Below, in pieces: positions 1 to 8,988 of a stretch of DNA of 50,363 bases. A model generated the notes under the pieces. It searched no databases. It was given only the letters and a program-made list of their open reading frames with translations, and was not told the origin of the DNA. Position 1 is the first letter of the stretch; each line of letters opens with the position of its first letter. The stretch spans positions 1 to 50,363 of the forward strand of contig NZ_JAHKPW010000075.1 of the NCBI RefSeq assembly GCF_018860755.1. The letters run 5' to 3'. Origin of the DNA: Colwellia sp. D2M02. Lineage in GTDB: Bacteria > Pseudomonadota > Gammaproteobacteria > Enterobacterales > Alteromonadaceae. The translations under genes and the position numbers were made by a program.

Positions 1-20
1 GAGTAGGACATTGCTAAACG
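1..20 (+). rRNA. rrf: 3' end of 5S rRNA gene (partial)
   Basis: The first bases (GAGTAGGACATTGCTAAAC) match the conserved 3' end of gammaproteobacterial 5S rRNA, the GAGAGTAGG-type loop followed by the closing helix strand. The gene starts upstream of the window. A strong terminator follows at 31-60, as expected at the end of an rrn operon. The exact 3' nucleotide is estimated. Confidence 0.75.
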
Positions 21-30
21 CCTATTAAGA

Positions 31-61
31 AAAGCCCGATTCGAAAGAGTCGGGCTTTTTG
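31..61 (+). terminator. Rho-independent terminator of the rrn operon
   Basis: A stem AAGCCCGA / TCGGGCTT with a short loop is followed by a run of T. It lies just downstream of the 5S 3' end and is the natural terminator of that transcription unit. Confidence 0.85.
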
Positions 62-100
62 CTTTGTGGCTTTTAAATAATGTGTAAAACACAGTAATGG

Positions 101-172
101 GATAGTGAAAGACAATAGCGCCGATGGTCGTGTGACTTATATTGCAGATAAGCCCATGTGAGGTAGCTTATA
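101..172 (+). pseudogene. Decayed 5S rRNA-like sequence
   Basis: The stretch reads like the 3' half of 5S rRNA: an AGTGAAA segment, then CAATAGCGCCGATGGT with only one change before GTGTG, then CCCATGTGAG and a GTAG remnant. The 5' half and the closing helix strand are not recognisable. Between GTGTG and CCATGTGAG there is an enlarged hairpin (CTTAT / ATAAG) where normal 5S has a short loop. It lies beyond the terminator of the intact 5S gene, so it is most simply a degraded tandem 5S copy. Confidence 0.6.
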
Positions 173-222
173 AATAGCTTAATATTGTGGCTTTGTAAGT
201 GAAGGAACCTGATAAATAAGCA

Positions 223-248
223 ATAAAAAAGGCCCCTTGAGGCCTTCA
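223..248 (-). terminator. Terminator of the lipoprotein operon
   Basis: Read on the minus strand, the stem AAGGCC / GGCCTT is followed by a T run. It lies about 30 bp beyond the stop codon of the glycine-zipper gene at 281, the last gene of the leftward operon. Confidence 0.75.
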
Positions 249-280
249 TTAGTAATAACATATAGACTTACATTTTAGAG

Positions 281-805
281 TTACATTTCCTTGTCTATTC
301 TTACTCTACCGTTAGTAAGGTAAACCATTCTAACAGGGTCGTCAGTATGAAAAACCATCTGAACATCATAATCTTGAATAATCATAAATTGCTCACCCTT
401 TTGCATAGTGCCATTTACTTCAATCATTAACTCTACTAAGTGTGTTACTTTGATATGCTGTTGGTTTTGTTGGTTACGAGCAATAGAGCCACCTATGACA
501 GTACCTAATATTGTTGCGATATCACGGCCACTACCACCGCCGAATTGATTGCCAATAACACCGCCGATAAGTGCACCTCCAAAGGTTTTCCAGCCGTTGT
601 TTTTATCTTCAATTAGCTCTTCTTGGCTAATATTTCGCACTGAGACTATCTTACCAAATAATACTTTTTCAACCGGTACGGCTTTATCACGCTCATAATT
701 ATTGGCATAGCTATGACTACTGAGTAGCGCTAGTAAAAAATAACAAGTTGTTAGTAACTGCTTGTTAAGTGTTGATTTACGGTAATACGCTATAAACGCT
801 TTCAT
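281..805 (-). CDS. Glycine-zipper 2TM-type envelope protein
   Basis: A 174-residue exported protein. A hydrophobic signal segment covers about residues 16-34 and ends in an SYA-N type cleavage site; there is no lipobox, as the only Cys there lies inside the hydrophobic stretch. Residues about 76-109 form a glycine zipper (GGALIGGVIGNQFGGG and GTVIGGSIA), the signature of the Rick_17kDa/SlyB-like glycine-zipper family found in outer-membrane-associated proteins. The start has an AGGAG ribosome binding site 6 nt upstream. It lies 21 nt downstream of lpoB in the same direction and closes the operon, so a role in the cell envelope is likely. The precise function is unknown. Confidence 0.75.
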   Translation of the reverse strand: MKAFIAYYRKSTLNKQLLTTCYFLLALLSSHSYANNYERDKAVPVEKVLFGKIVSVRNISQEELIEDKNNGWKTFGGALIGGVIGNQFGGGSGRDIATILGTVIGGSIARNQQNQQHIKVTHLVELMIEVNGTMQKGEQFMIIQDYDVQMVFHTDDPVRMVYLTNGRVRIDKEM

Positions 806-826
806 GAACTACTCCTATATCAACTG

Positions 827-1429
827 TTACCAGCTAATGTATTCTTTACCTTTTGTTTTACGAATTTCTGTTTCATCAGCCCACTCCACTAAACCGCTTT
901 CTAAATCCATTAAACGTAGAGTAAATTTGTAATAAACATCAGATTGGTCTTGGTTAGATTTAACAATACTCGCTAAGTTGCCATATAGCATGTATTGGGC
1001 ACCTATTTGCTGGCCAAACTGTTTTGCCTTACTTGTATCTACCATACCACCACTTTGCTGGTATTGCAGTTGTTCACGCACTGAGGCAACACGACCCATA
1101 TCAACAAAGCGGAACTTTCCTGAACGCAATAATTTTGTTGAAATTGAATCGGTGATTGATTCAGTATCTATATGTTCACTGGTTTTGTTTTTAATACTTT
1201 CAACGAAAATAACAGGGCGAGTATTAACTGTTAGAGTACCAACAACAGGTGAAATTAATAATGAGTCTGTCATTTCTGCTGCGACTTTTTGTAGGTCAGT
1301 TGAGCCAAAGTTAATGTCAGTTGTTTCCACCGCAGCAGCGTCACCATAACGTACAACAGATTTATTAGTACAGCCGCTAATAGCAAGTAGAGATATTGCG
1401 ACTGCAGGCAAGATAAAAAATTTTTTCAT
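827..1429 (-). CDS. lpoB: Penicillin-binding protein activator LpoB
   Basis: A 200-residue lipoprotein. The signal peptide ends in a lipobox with Cys20 (AISGC). The body matches the LpoB (YcfM) family: SIKNKTSEHIDT-type first strand, ...LLRSGKFRFVDM, then IGAQYMLYGNLASI and a final LVEWADETEIRK strand. In Escherichia coli LpoB reaches from the outer membrane through peptidoglycan to activate PBP1b. The E. coli protein has a long Pro/Gln-rich linker after the lipidated Cys; here the linker is much shorter, as in other non-enteric members. An AAGGA ribosome binding site precedes the ATG. Its neighbours ycfL and a COG3014 gene are the usual partners of lpoB. Confidence 0.88.
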   Translation of the reverse strand: MKKFFILPAVAISLLAISGCTNKSVVRYGDAAAVETTDINFGSTDLQKVAAEMTDSLLISPVVGTLTVNTRPVIFVESIKNKTSEHIDTESITDSISTKLLRSGKFRFVDMGRVASVREQLQYQQSGGMVDTSKAKQFGQQIGAQYMLYGNLASIVKSNQDQSDVYYKFTLRLMDLESGLVEWADETEIRKTKGKEYISW

Positions 1430-1490
1430 GAGTAAATCCTTAAATTTATATAAATTATTTGCTTATAAGCTACTTACGGCTTAATAACCA

Positions 1491-1952
1491 TTAAAATTTG
1501 AATGCTTTTTCTGGCACTTCTCGTACGTAAAGACTAAACGTTGTTGCTTTAGCTGTTGGCGCTAATGCCTTTACTGTTTGTGTTTGCATACCGTGTAAAT
1601 CGAGTGACTTCCATGGGCTTTTACCAGGTTCTACAGCAAAACCATCATTATCAAACCAATTAACTTGGTATTGAAGTTGTAATGTTTTTTTATAAGTACT
1701 GGTGAGCGTGAGGTTTACCTCAAGCAAGTCTTGCTGAAGTCTTGATTTTATATCGCTAATGTACAGTTGCTTGGCTAGTTTAGGGTTATGTACCTGTAAA
1801 TATTTACTGTACTCTTCTCCTGCGGTAATTTGACTAGTGCCGACACCAGAGGTTACAGGGGGAACATTTTTACAACCAACTATGAATAAAGAAATAAACA
1901 GTAATATAAATATACTGGGTTGTGAGTGATAGCCTTGTGTTAATTTTTGCAT
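1491..1952 (-). CDS. ycfL: YcfL family lipoprotein (DUF1425)
   Basis: A 153-residue lipoprotein with lipobox Cys27 (IVGC). The C-terminal half has the immunoglobulin-like pattern of the YcfL family: VNLTLTSTYKKTLQLQYQVNWFDNDGF, then ...PGKSPWKSLDLHGMQTQTVKALAP. YcfL is encoded beside LpoB in many gammaproteobacteria, but its biochemical role is not established. The GGAG ribosome binding site is well placed. It sits between the COG3014 gene and lpoB, all leftward, and is presumably cotranscribed with them. Confidence 0.82.
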   Translation of the reverse strand: MQKLTQGYHSQPSIFILLFISLFIVGCKNVPPVTSGVGTSQITAGEEYSKYLQVHNPKLAKQLYISDIKSRLQQDLLEVNLTLTSTYKKTLQLQYQVNWFDNDGFAVEPGKSPWKSLDLHGMQTQTVKALAPTAKATTFSLYVREVPEKAFKF

Positions 1953-1975
1953 AGCGTCTCCGTAATTGAATAAGG

Positions 1976-3391
1976 TTAAAAGTAATGTATTTGGTGGTCA
2001 GTATATGAGCCTATGGCACTGATTTTGATTAAAGTTTGTTTTTCTTTGGTAATGGCTACGTTTATATTTTGTGTTGTACCGTTAATGTTAAAGGATAACG
2101 TATGTTCTCCAGCCGTTATTGGTATGCGTAGTATATGAATACTATTTGGTAATGTGCTCCAGCTGCGGGTGTCAGCTTTTTCACTGCTAATGTTATAAAG
2201 GCTCGCGAGTATATTACCAATATCGCCGCCCTGTTTACTCATTTGTTGTCTGAGTTCTTCTTTGGCGACAACTCGAGCAATTTGACGCGTAACCATTAAA
2301 GGGTATTGGTCTTTCAATTGTTTGGCGGCTAAAGATTGTAATCGGACAATTTCTTGAGAAAGAAAGATTTCATCTTGGACACGTACTTGTACCGGTTGAT
2401 AAGTGGTTAGGTTATTCTGATAGGTAGGTAAAGCAACGCTGTAAAAGCGCATGTCGTTATGGCGAGTAAAAATAGGCAAGTGTATAGATGATTCCTGTTT
2501 GGGGCTAATAATGCCTTGCTCTACGATCACTACTACTTCGCCGCTATTCTTAGGGATACTTTCTTGGGTAATAGTTGCTGAAAAGCGTTTTTTAAACTGC
2601 TTTACATCATCAATCATAAAAAGTTTATTCGCTAAGCGCCACACATCTCGTTGTAAATAAGTATTGTTAGGATAAATTTCTAAGGCTTTTTTATAGTCGA
2701 TGTAGGCATCATTTAACTCTCCTGCAGAATGGTAGAGTAGTGCAGACAGATAAAAAGTAAAAGCATTTTGAAAGCCATTCTTTACTTGCCCAATGGTTGT
2801 TTCCATTGTTGGGTATTGCTTTGACATATCACTTTGCCTAACCATGCTTTGGCGACTGGATTGTAAACTGTCTTGGTTGGTATGAAGCGCGGACTGCTGT
2901 ACTAGGTTGGCTCTCCTTATTTCAACTAAAGCGCCTGATAAGTCTTGTTGATATAAATAGTTTAGCGCTTGATAACTATGAAGCATACTTTGTTCGTAAT
3001 AAGGAATGTCGTACCGGGTAGCGTTATCATTACTTAAAATTGCCCCTACATTCTCAACACCTCTACTTAACTCAATTTTGGCTGCTTGCTGTTGCTGTTG
3101 GATTAAGTTGTAAGCATCATTAAAGGTAACTTGGCTTTGTGCATAATCACGATCTAAAAAATTTAGGCGAGCTTGCTCAAGTAACCTTAAGTTGAAAGTA
3201 CCATCAGATTCACTTCTAGGGGGGATGACGTTTATTGCGTATTTAAAATTCCCTTGCCGTTGAGCAATATTTACTTGCTGCATTTGCTGAGCATAACTAC
3301 TAAATAAATCATTAAAAGAGGTGGCGCTGCAGCCATTAAGTACAGTGATAAGGAGTAGAGCAATAGGTATTTTAAAAGTATTCATTAGCAT
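1976..3391 (-). CDS. COG3014 family lipoprotein with TPR-like repeats
   Basis: A 471-residue lipoprotein with Cys21 in a VLNGC lipobox. The first half is helical and TPR-like: RLNFLDRDYAQSQVTFNDAY near residue 75 and an SAGELNDAYIDYKKALEIYP segment near residue 230. The second half contains long predicted strands. Proteins of this type (COG3014) are commonly the first gene of the COG3014-ycfL-lpoB cluster, which supports the call. The function is not known; tetratricopeptide repeats and the LpoB partner suggest a scaffold in peptidoglycan synthesis. The second ATG, two codons in (3385), is an equally possible start. Confidence 0.78.
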   Translation of the reverse strand: MLMNTFKIPIALLLITVLNGCSATSFNDLFSSYAQQMQQVNIAQRQGNFKYAINVIPPRSESDGTFNLRLLEQARLNFLDRDYAQSQVTFNDAYNLIQQQQQAAKIELSRGVENVGAILSNDNATRYDIPYYEQSMLHSYQALNYLYQQDLSGALVEIRRANLVQQSALHTNQDSLQSSRQSMVRQSDMSKQYPTMETTIGQVKNGFQNAFTFYLSALLYHSAGELNDAYIDYKKALEIYPNNTYLQRDVWRLANKLFMIDDVKQFKKRFSATITQESIPKNSGEVVVIVEQGIISPKQESSIHLPIFTRHNDMRFYSVALPTYQNNLTTYQPVQVRVQDEIFLSQEIVRLQSLAAKQLKDQYPLMVTRQIARVVAKEELRQQMSKQGGDIGNILASLYNISSEKADTRSWSTLPNSIHILRIPITAGEHTLSFNINGTTQNINVAITKEKQTLIKISAIGSYTDHQIHYF

Positions 3392-3661
3392 ATAACTAGC
3401 TTAACCTGTTGGTGCTACTTGGCAAGTTGACTCGTGTTTAAAAAATGTAAGTAATTGCACATACTTTAATGGCTTTTGAGTCAAACAGTGCTTTTGTAAT
3501 GAAAATGTTTTGTTATAAATAATATTTAGACCTAACCTTGAGCTAGTTTGTAGTGAAATACTTTAAGCTTGTATCTATATGAGCTAGTCTGATGTTAGTA
3601 GCGTAAGTCCTATTAGTATAGGTGGGGCGTTTTGCTTAATCTCTGAAAGAGTTGTTATTTT

Positions 3662-5719
3662 ATGTTGTTTAATATAAAAGTTTTAAAAGTTGCACACAAG
3701 GTTGTTATTGGTTTTGCGGTTATTTTATTATTACTGCTATTTTCTAGCATCAGTTCCATTGGTATTTTGAGTGATATAAAGCAAGCGTCTGCTAAAGTCG
3801 ATGACTTTGCTCTGCCTATTCAAAAGTCAGCAAACATCGTGCAAAAGCAATTGTTAAAGCAAGCTAAGTTGTCTTCTTTTGTTTCTGGCTCTGCGACGGT
3901 CGATGAAATTGAACAGCTAAAGCTTGCGTTTGCTAAACAAGGTGAGTTGTTAGTAGAACAGAGTAAATCAATAGAAGAAATGCTTCATGTTTTTCCGAAG
4001 ATTCAAAGCTTGGATCATTTTAACCTTCTTTATGGCCAATATTTAGCTGCTGTTGATAACATGTTTGCTTATCGGTTAGCTGAAATCAATCAAACCAAAG
4101 CATATCTTGAGCAGCATAAAGTGCTTGAGGATGTTTTATATGAAGCTGGAGCCTTTTTAGGCGATTTAACTTTTTTAGATGACCCGGAGAATCAAGCTAT
4201 TGTCGACAGAATAGCCGGCTCTGCTAGTCAAACCGAAGGCTTTGTTTTTAACCTAACCGATGCCACTAAAACCATTTTATTAATTAATAGTATCGCTGAA
4301 GTTGAAGAGTCTCAAAAGACCATTGAGTTTTCTATTAGTAATCTTGAACAGAATTCAATGTTTTTAATTACGTTAGGCAAGAGTTATGACACCGATGGCT
4401 TAATTGAGCAGTTTGTTATTGAGTTTGATAAAGCAAAAAAAATATTTCTGAGTGATAATAATTTATTTACGTTGAAAATATCTCAACTTGAGCAAAGGAA
4501 TGCTTTAAATCAAGCATTTAAAAGTTCAGAGTTGCATATCAATACTTCAATACAAGCAATTGATGACTTTTCACAAGCGGTAGATAAAAACTTAACGCAG
4601 TTACAAGCAGAAATTGCGACTAACGTTGAGCAAGGGAACTTGGAAACTATGGTGATTTTTGTTGTGTTACTTATTGCAGGTATTGTAATAGCACTAGCAA
4701 CAATCAAAGCTATGATTGGTCCATTAAAAGGTATCAATAAAGTATTATCTCAAATTGCTAAAGGAGATTTATCACGTCAATTAACCGTAACATCAAACGA
4801 TGAATATGGAGAGCTGTCAACTAATGTCAATTTGGTTGTTGCTGACTTGCGTAAACTTATTGGTAATATCTCCGATAATAGCCACCTTTTAAAACATGCA
4901 GCTGAGCAGTCAAACCAGAAAATAGCCCAAGTTACAGATTCTTTAGCAATACAAAAGCAAACGATTGAAAATGTCACTATTCAAACCAGTGAACTTGGCC
5001 AAAGTGCAGATAATATATTAGAAGAAGCACATAATTCTGAAGTTAAAATGACTAATGCCCTATCGCAAAGTAGTGAGCTCGAAAAAACGGCAAATATTAC
5101 AAATGAGCGTATGAAAAATTTAGTTGCTATGTTAGATAATACCTCAACAGTGATGACGTTATTGCAGCAAGAATCTATAAATATTAGTGGAATTTTAGAT
5201 ACAATTCGAGGTATTTCAGAGCAAACTAATTTACTTGCATTAAATGCCGCTATTGAAGCTGCTCGAGCAGGAGAGGCTGGCAGAGGATTTGCTGTTGTCG
5301 CAGATGAAGTACGTTCATTAGCGAACCGAACTCAAACGTCGGCGACAGAAATTCAAGTGATGATTGAATCACTACAAAACCAAACAGAAAAAGCGGTATC
5401 AGATATTAACCAAGGTAAAGGTGAAGCCAATAATTGTCGAGATCATACCGATCAATTACTTAAAACTTTATTGTTGATCACTCGTGATATTGAACAAATG
5501 CATGAAATGAGTACGGGTATATCTCAGTCAGCAACTCAACAAAATAGCCTAAGTAATGATATAAAACAGAGTATGAAAGAGGTAGTCGAGTTAAGTCAAC
5601 AAAGTAGTGATAAATCCTCATCTACCTTAACACAGAGTAACCAAGTTGCAGATTTAGCCGCTAAGCTCGAAGGTGCAATAGACACCTTCGACGTTCCAGA
5701 GTCTAAATTTAAGCGTTAG
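3662..5719 (+). CDS. Methyl-accepting chemotaxis protein
   Basis: A 685-residue transmembrane chemoreceptor. TM1 covers about residues 13-33, a periplasmic sensor domain of about 290 residues follows, TM2 is about 327-349, and a HAMP domain runs to about 400. The long cytoplasmic coiled coil contains the conserved signalling hairpin near 520-555 ([20 protein letters not shown] then [12 protein letters not shown]), which contacts CheA and CheW. The sensor domain is helical and shows no Cache or PAS motif I can name, so the ligand is unknown. The start ATG is followed directly by a basic n-region, but the upstream ribosome binding site is weak. No sigma-28 type promoter was obvious. Confidence 0.93.
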   Translation: MLFNIKVLKVAHKVVIGFAVILLLLLFSSISSIGILSDIKQASAKVDDFALPIQKSANIVQKQLLKQAKLSSFVSGSATVDEIEQLKLAFAKQGELLVEQSKSIEEMLHVFPKIQSLDHFNLLYGQYLAAVDNMFAYRLAEINQTKAYLEQHKVLEDVLYEAGAFLGDLTFLDDPENQAIVDRIAGSASQTEGFVFNLTDATKTILLINSIAEVEESQKTIEFSISNLEQNSMFLITLGKSYDTDGLIEQFVIEFDKAKKIFLSDNNLFTLKISQLEQRNALNQAFKSSELHINTSIQAIDDFSQAVDKNLTQLQAEIATNVEQGNLETMVIFVVLLIAGIVIALATIKAMIGPLKGINKVLSQIAKGDLSRQLTVTSNDEYGELSTNVNLVVADLRKLIGNISDNSHLLKHAAEQSNQKIAQVTDSLAIQKQTIENVTIQTSELGQSADNILEEAHNSEVKMTNALSQSSELEKTANITNERMKNLVAMLDNTSTVMTLLQQESINISGILDTIRGISEQTNLLALNAAIEAARAGEAGRGFAVVADEVRSLANRTQTSATEIQVMIESLQNQTEKAVSDINQGKGEANNCRDHTDQLLKTLLLITRDIEQMHEMSTGISQSATQQNSLSNDIKQSMKEVVELSQQSSDKSSSTLTQSNQVADLAAKLEGAIDTFDVPESKFKR

Positions 5720-5921
5720 ATTAGCGGATCTCTGTCAAATAAAGATAGATTTTTGATTGAATAATTGTTTTCGCATCATGAATTTTTCAGATTATAGGAG
5801 GAATTTATTTACAGCCTTACTTTTAATCTCATTATCCAGTTAATTGAACTTAATAAACTAATCATTAAACGATCTATGTGATAGCTTAATGCAATTAAAT
5901 AACCTGAGTTGAGTAAATAGA

Positions 5922-7439
5922 ATGAAATCATTTAAACACTTATCCTTAATGGTACTCTTTGTTGGTGTTTTTTCATCTTCAACATTATTAGCAGATAATG
6001 AGCGTAAGCTTTCTGTTGACGATAAAAACACGACCAAGCACAGTACTAAAATAAAAGGTGAACGTATAAAGTACACTGCCACTACTGGAACCCAGCCAGT
6101 ATGGGATGAAGAAGGCACACCAACAGCAAGCTTATTTTATACTTATTATCAACGTACAGATGTTGATGATAAGGCGACTAGGCCTTTATTGATTTCTTTC
6201 AATGGTGGGCCCGGTTCGGCATCGGTTTGGATGCATATTGCTTACACCGGCCCTAAAGTTATCAATGTTGATGATGAAGGTTACCCATTGCAACCTTATG
6301 GGGTTAAAACCAACCCATACTCAATTTTAGATGTTGCTGATATTGTTTTTGTTAACCCCGTTAATACTGGTTACTCAAGAGCATTAGCTAAAAAAGATGG
6401 CAGCATGCCTTCAAAAGCAGAATTAAAAACAATGTTTTTTGGCGTCAATGCTGATATTAAATATTTAGCCGACTGGGTTAGTACCTTTGTTACGCGAAAT
6501 GAGCGCTGGCGTTCACCTAAATATTTAATTGGTGAGAGCTACGGTACTACGCGAGTTGCTGGCTTGACTAAAGAACTTCAATCTCGCCAATGGATGTATA
6601 TTAATGGCACTATTTTAGTTTCGCCAACTGATATTGGTATAAAAAGAGAGGGACCTGTTAAAGCGGCTAACCGTTTACCGTACTTTACTGCCACAGCTTG
6701 GTATCATAATGCGCTTACAACAGAGCTACAACAAAAGCCGTTAGCAGAGTTACTTGCACAGGTTGAGCAGTTTACTTTACGCGAGTATTTACCAGCTTTA
6801 GCGCAAGGTGGTTTTATTGCTCCAGAACATAAGCAACGTATTGCTGAGCAAGTTGCTAAATATGCAGGCTTGTCAGTTGAAACGGTAGTCAATAGTAATT
6901 TAGATATCAGTAATAATTACTTCTGGAAAGATTTATTGCGTAACAGAAAGCAAACCGTAGGGCGACTTGATTCACGTTACTTAGGTATCGATAAAAAAGT
7001 CGTTGGTGCAAGGCCTGATTATAATGCAGAGCTTAGCTCATGGTTACACAGCTTTACACCTGCTATTAATCACTACTTACGTGAAGAGTTAGGCTATAAA
7101 ACAGACTTGCGTTATAACATGTTTGGTAATGTACATCCGTGGGATAGAAGTGGTAACAATACTGGAGAGAACTTGCGTTTAGCAATGGCTGAAAATCCAT
7201 ACTTAAACGTAATGGTACAATCAGGCTACTTTGATGGTGCAACTAATTATTTTGACGCTAAATACACAATGTGGCAATTAGACCCAAGTGGCCAAATGAA
7301 AGATCGTTTATCATTTAAAGGTTATGAAAGTGGACATATGATGTACTTACGTCATGAAGATCTACGCCAGTCCAACCAAGATATTCGCGACTTTATTATA
7401 AAAAGCACGCCAGCAAAAGAGCAGGCAGCTAAGTACTAA
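5922..7439 (+). CDS. Secreted S10-family serine carboxypeptidase
   Basis: A 505-residue protein with a signal peptide (about residues 1-25, cleaved after LLA). It has the S10 peptidase layout: the oxyanion region ISFNGGPGSAS near 90, the nucleophile motif GESYG with Ser206, a candidate catalytic Asp438 in SGYFDGATNY, and the catalytic His472 in YESGHMMYL. S10 enzymes remove C-terminal residues from peptides at acidic pH. The export signal suggests a periplasmic or extracellular role in peptide use, which fits a marine heterotroph. It is monocistronic, with its own terminator at 7475-7502. Assignment to the Asp is by position only. Confidence 0.88.
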   Translation: MKSFKHLSLMVLFVGVFSSSTLLADNERKLSVDDKNTTKHSTKIKGERIKYTATTGTQPVWDEEGTPTASLFYTYYQRTDVDDKATRPLLISFNGGPGSASVWMHIAYTGPKVINVDDEGYPLQPYGVKTNPYSILDVADIVFVNPVNTGYSRALAKKDGSMPSKAELKTMFFGVNADIKYLADWVSTFVTRNERWRSPKYLIGESYGTTRVAGLTKELQSRQWMYINGTILVSPTDIGIKREGPVKAANRLPYFTATAWYHNALTTELQQKPLAELLAQVEQFTLREYLPALAQGGFIAPEHKQRIAEQVAKYAGLSVETVVNSNLDISNNYFWKDLLRNRKQTVGRLDSRYLGIDKKVVGARPDYNAELSSWLHSFTPAINHYLREELGYKTDLRYNMFGNVHPWDRSGNNTGENLRLAMAENPYLNVMVQSGYFDGATNYFDAKYTMWQLDPSGQMKDRLSFKGYESGHMMYLRHEDLRQSNQDIRDFIIKSTPAKEQAAKY

Positions 7440-7816
7440 GTTATTCAGCTCGACCCTTATTGCATTATTACTTAAAGCCTACTTTCTTAGTAGGCTTTTT
7501 TTATGGCTGCTATTTAGCATTTATAACGGGGGCGCTAGGTAATTACGTAAAGCGATTGTATAAAACGGTCACCCCTTAAACCATGGCGGTAACCATACTA
7601 TGTGCTATGTTTTTATTATGACCTTTGTCGTGCTTGCTGTGTATTTCCTTTGTTTCCCTAATACTAGAAAGGAAGACTACCAATGTATTAAACATCTATT
7701 TTAAATTTTTTTATAGTGATCGATAAGGTGCCGTATGACGTACAACAGATTATTAACGTAATGCATGTAGCTGTTGAATAATACTAACAATAAATAGTTG
7801 AGAGGTAGATTAATCT
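7440..7816. other. Intergenic region with terminator only
   Basis: Apart from the terminator at 7475-7502 I see no gene, RNA or clear repeat here. The stretch is AT-rich and presumably holds the promoter of the ligase-ovoA pair; a GAGAGG sequence at 7800-7805 is the likely ribosome binding site, with a rather long spacing to the ATG at 7817. Confidence 0.5.
7475..7502 (+). terminator. Rho-independent terminator after the S10 peptidase gene
   Basis: The stem AAGCCTAC / GTAGGCTT with a 7-nt loop is followed by a T run, 35 bp after the stop codon at 7439. Confidence 0.9.
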
Positions 7817-8962
7817 ATGCTGAAACAAGCAATTATCATGCTTCAAGAGTATTTAAAGTCATTAGGGGTTTATGCTCAAATACACTTTGAACTAGAAGGA
7901 TGTTTTAAATCCTCTCTAGTGAAAAGTCCTGTTGATTTCTCATTGGTAAATCACACCTTAGCTGCGCTTGATATAGATGGGGAAATTGTCAATGAGTATT
8001 GGAAAAACCAATGGGAGTACGTTTCACTTTTTAATGGTCAATCGCCTTTAAAAGAAGCAGATAACTTAACAAGAACTATTGCACACCTTCCTCGTATTTT
8101 TGCTAAAAATGGTTTCCATGAAACCTTGATTCAGCCGGTTGTTTGGTCAGGAGATCAGGGCAAGCTTGCCTGTGGCTCTCATGATATTTTTACCACGGAT
8201 ACTCGCGCCGTACATATTCCTAATGCCATCCAGCTTAATGTCAGCGTAATCAATAGCCAAGGGGTCAACATTATTCCATATGATGGTTTTGGTGAGTACC
8301 TACAACAATGCTTTTTAGAAACGAGTAAAGATTGTAGTTTACTTTACTTACCCGAAGAAGAAGCATTCGAGCGCTTTAAGTTAAAGTCTTACTATGGCTT
8401 AGCGCAAGAACTTTGCTCACCATATAATATTTCAGGGGGGCACCAAGGTAGTATCGCTTTATATAAAGAGTACGGTAAACATAATCAGCGCATGGGTGAA
8501 GAGCCATTACTGTTTGATTTACAAAATAATGTTTTATTAAGCGCTCATAACTGGCATAAGACCGCACGTGTTGAGCACAGGCTAGGTGCGTCAAGTAAAG
8601 CCTATAATGCTTATGTTAATGTACTCTTTGCCTTAGCTAATGTTGCGGATGCCATTGAAGCTTATCAGCAGGGCGTAGATCTCCCTTCAGTAACTAAGGT
8701 GGTGAGCGCTATTTCATTACCAACATCACTATATAGTCATCAAAGCCCACAGCCGAATAACCAAGAAAACACGATAGGGGCTATTGACTTATTTGACCAG
8801 AGTCACTGGTTTAATAAGCGAATAAATAAAGTTCAACAGCTGATGAGACATAAAGCCATTACCTTTGAGACCTTACCTTCTAATATTGGTGACGTTATTA
8901 AAAAACAGATACTTGCTGATTATCAGCAAGAAATCATTGAACTACCTCTTACTTTTAACTGA
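7817..8962 (+). CDS. Stand-alone glutamine-synthetase-fold ligase-like protein
   Basis: A 381-residue protein that I read as a catalytic-domain-only relative of glutamine synthetase. In order it has HFELEG with Glu25 and Glu27 (GS ExE metal ligands), NEYWKNQWEY with Glu60 and Glu67 (the spacing of the GS E212/E220 pair), a KEADNLTRTIAH-type helix leading to AKNGFHETLIQP, ISGGHQGS with His209 (GS H269 position), and RVEHRLGASSKAYNAY with Glu253 and Arg255, resembling the GS RIExR...NPYL segment. Normal GS has a beta-grasp domain of about 100 residues before the ExE motif; here only 24 residues precede it. The gene lies 26 nt upstream of ovoA and is probably cotranscribed. It may ligate an amino acid in or beside ovothiol synthesis, as EgtA does for ergothioneine, but this is inference. 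Confidence 0.65.
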   Translation: MLKQAIIMLQEYLKSLGVYAQIHFELEGCFKSSLVKSPVDFSLVNHTLAALDIDGEIVNEYWKNQWEYVSLFNGQSPLKEADNLTRTIAHLPRIFAKNGFHETLIQPVVWSGDQGKLACGSHDIFTTDTRAVHIPNAIQLNVSVINSQGVNIIPYDGFGEYLQQCFLETSKDCSLLYLPEEEAFERFKLKSYYGLAQELCSPYNISGGHQGSIALYKEYGKHNQRMGEEPLLFDLQNNVLLSAHNWHKTARVEHRLGASSKAYNAYVNVLFALANVADAIEAYQQGVDLPSVTKVVSAISLPTSLYSHQSPQPNNQENTIGAIDLFDQSHWFNKRINKVQQLMRHKAITFETLPSNIGDVIKKQILADYQQEIIELPLTFN

Positions 8963-8988
8963 ATTTAGCATAATAAGATAATGACTTT

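Noticed and set aside
73-261. 62-residue minus-strand reading frame
   Set aside because: It lies over the decayed 5S sequence, has no ribosome binding site and no protein-like composition.
978-1349. 123-residue plus-strand frame opposite lpoB
   Set aside because: Antisense shadow of a well-supported gene; Cys/Ser-rich and without a ribosome binding site.
5796-5801. Perfect AGGAGG in the spacer before the S10 peptidase gene
   Set aside because: No start codon or coding frame follows at a useful distance; probably chance.
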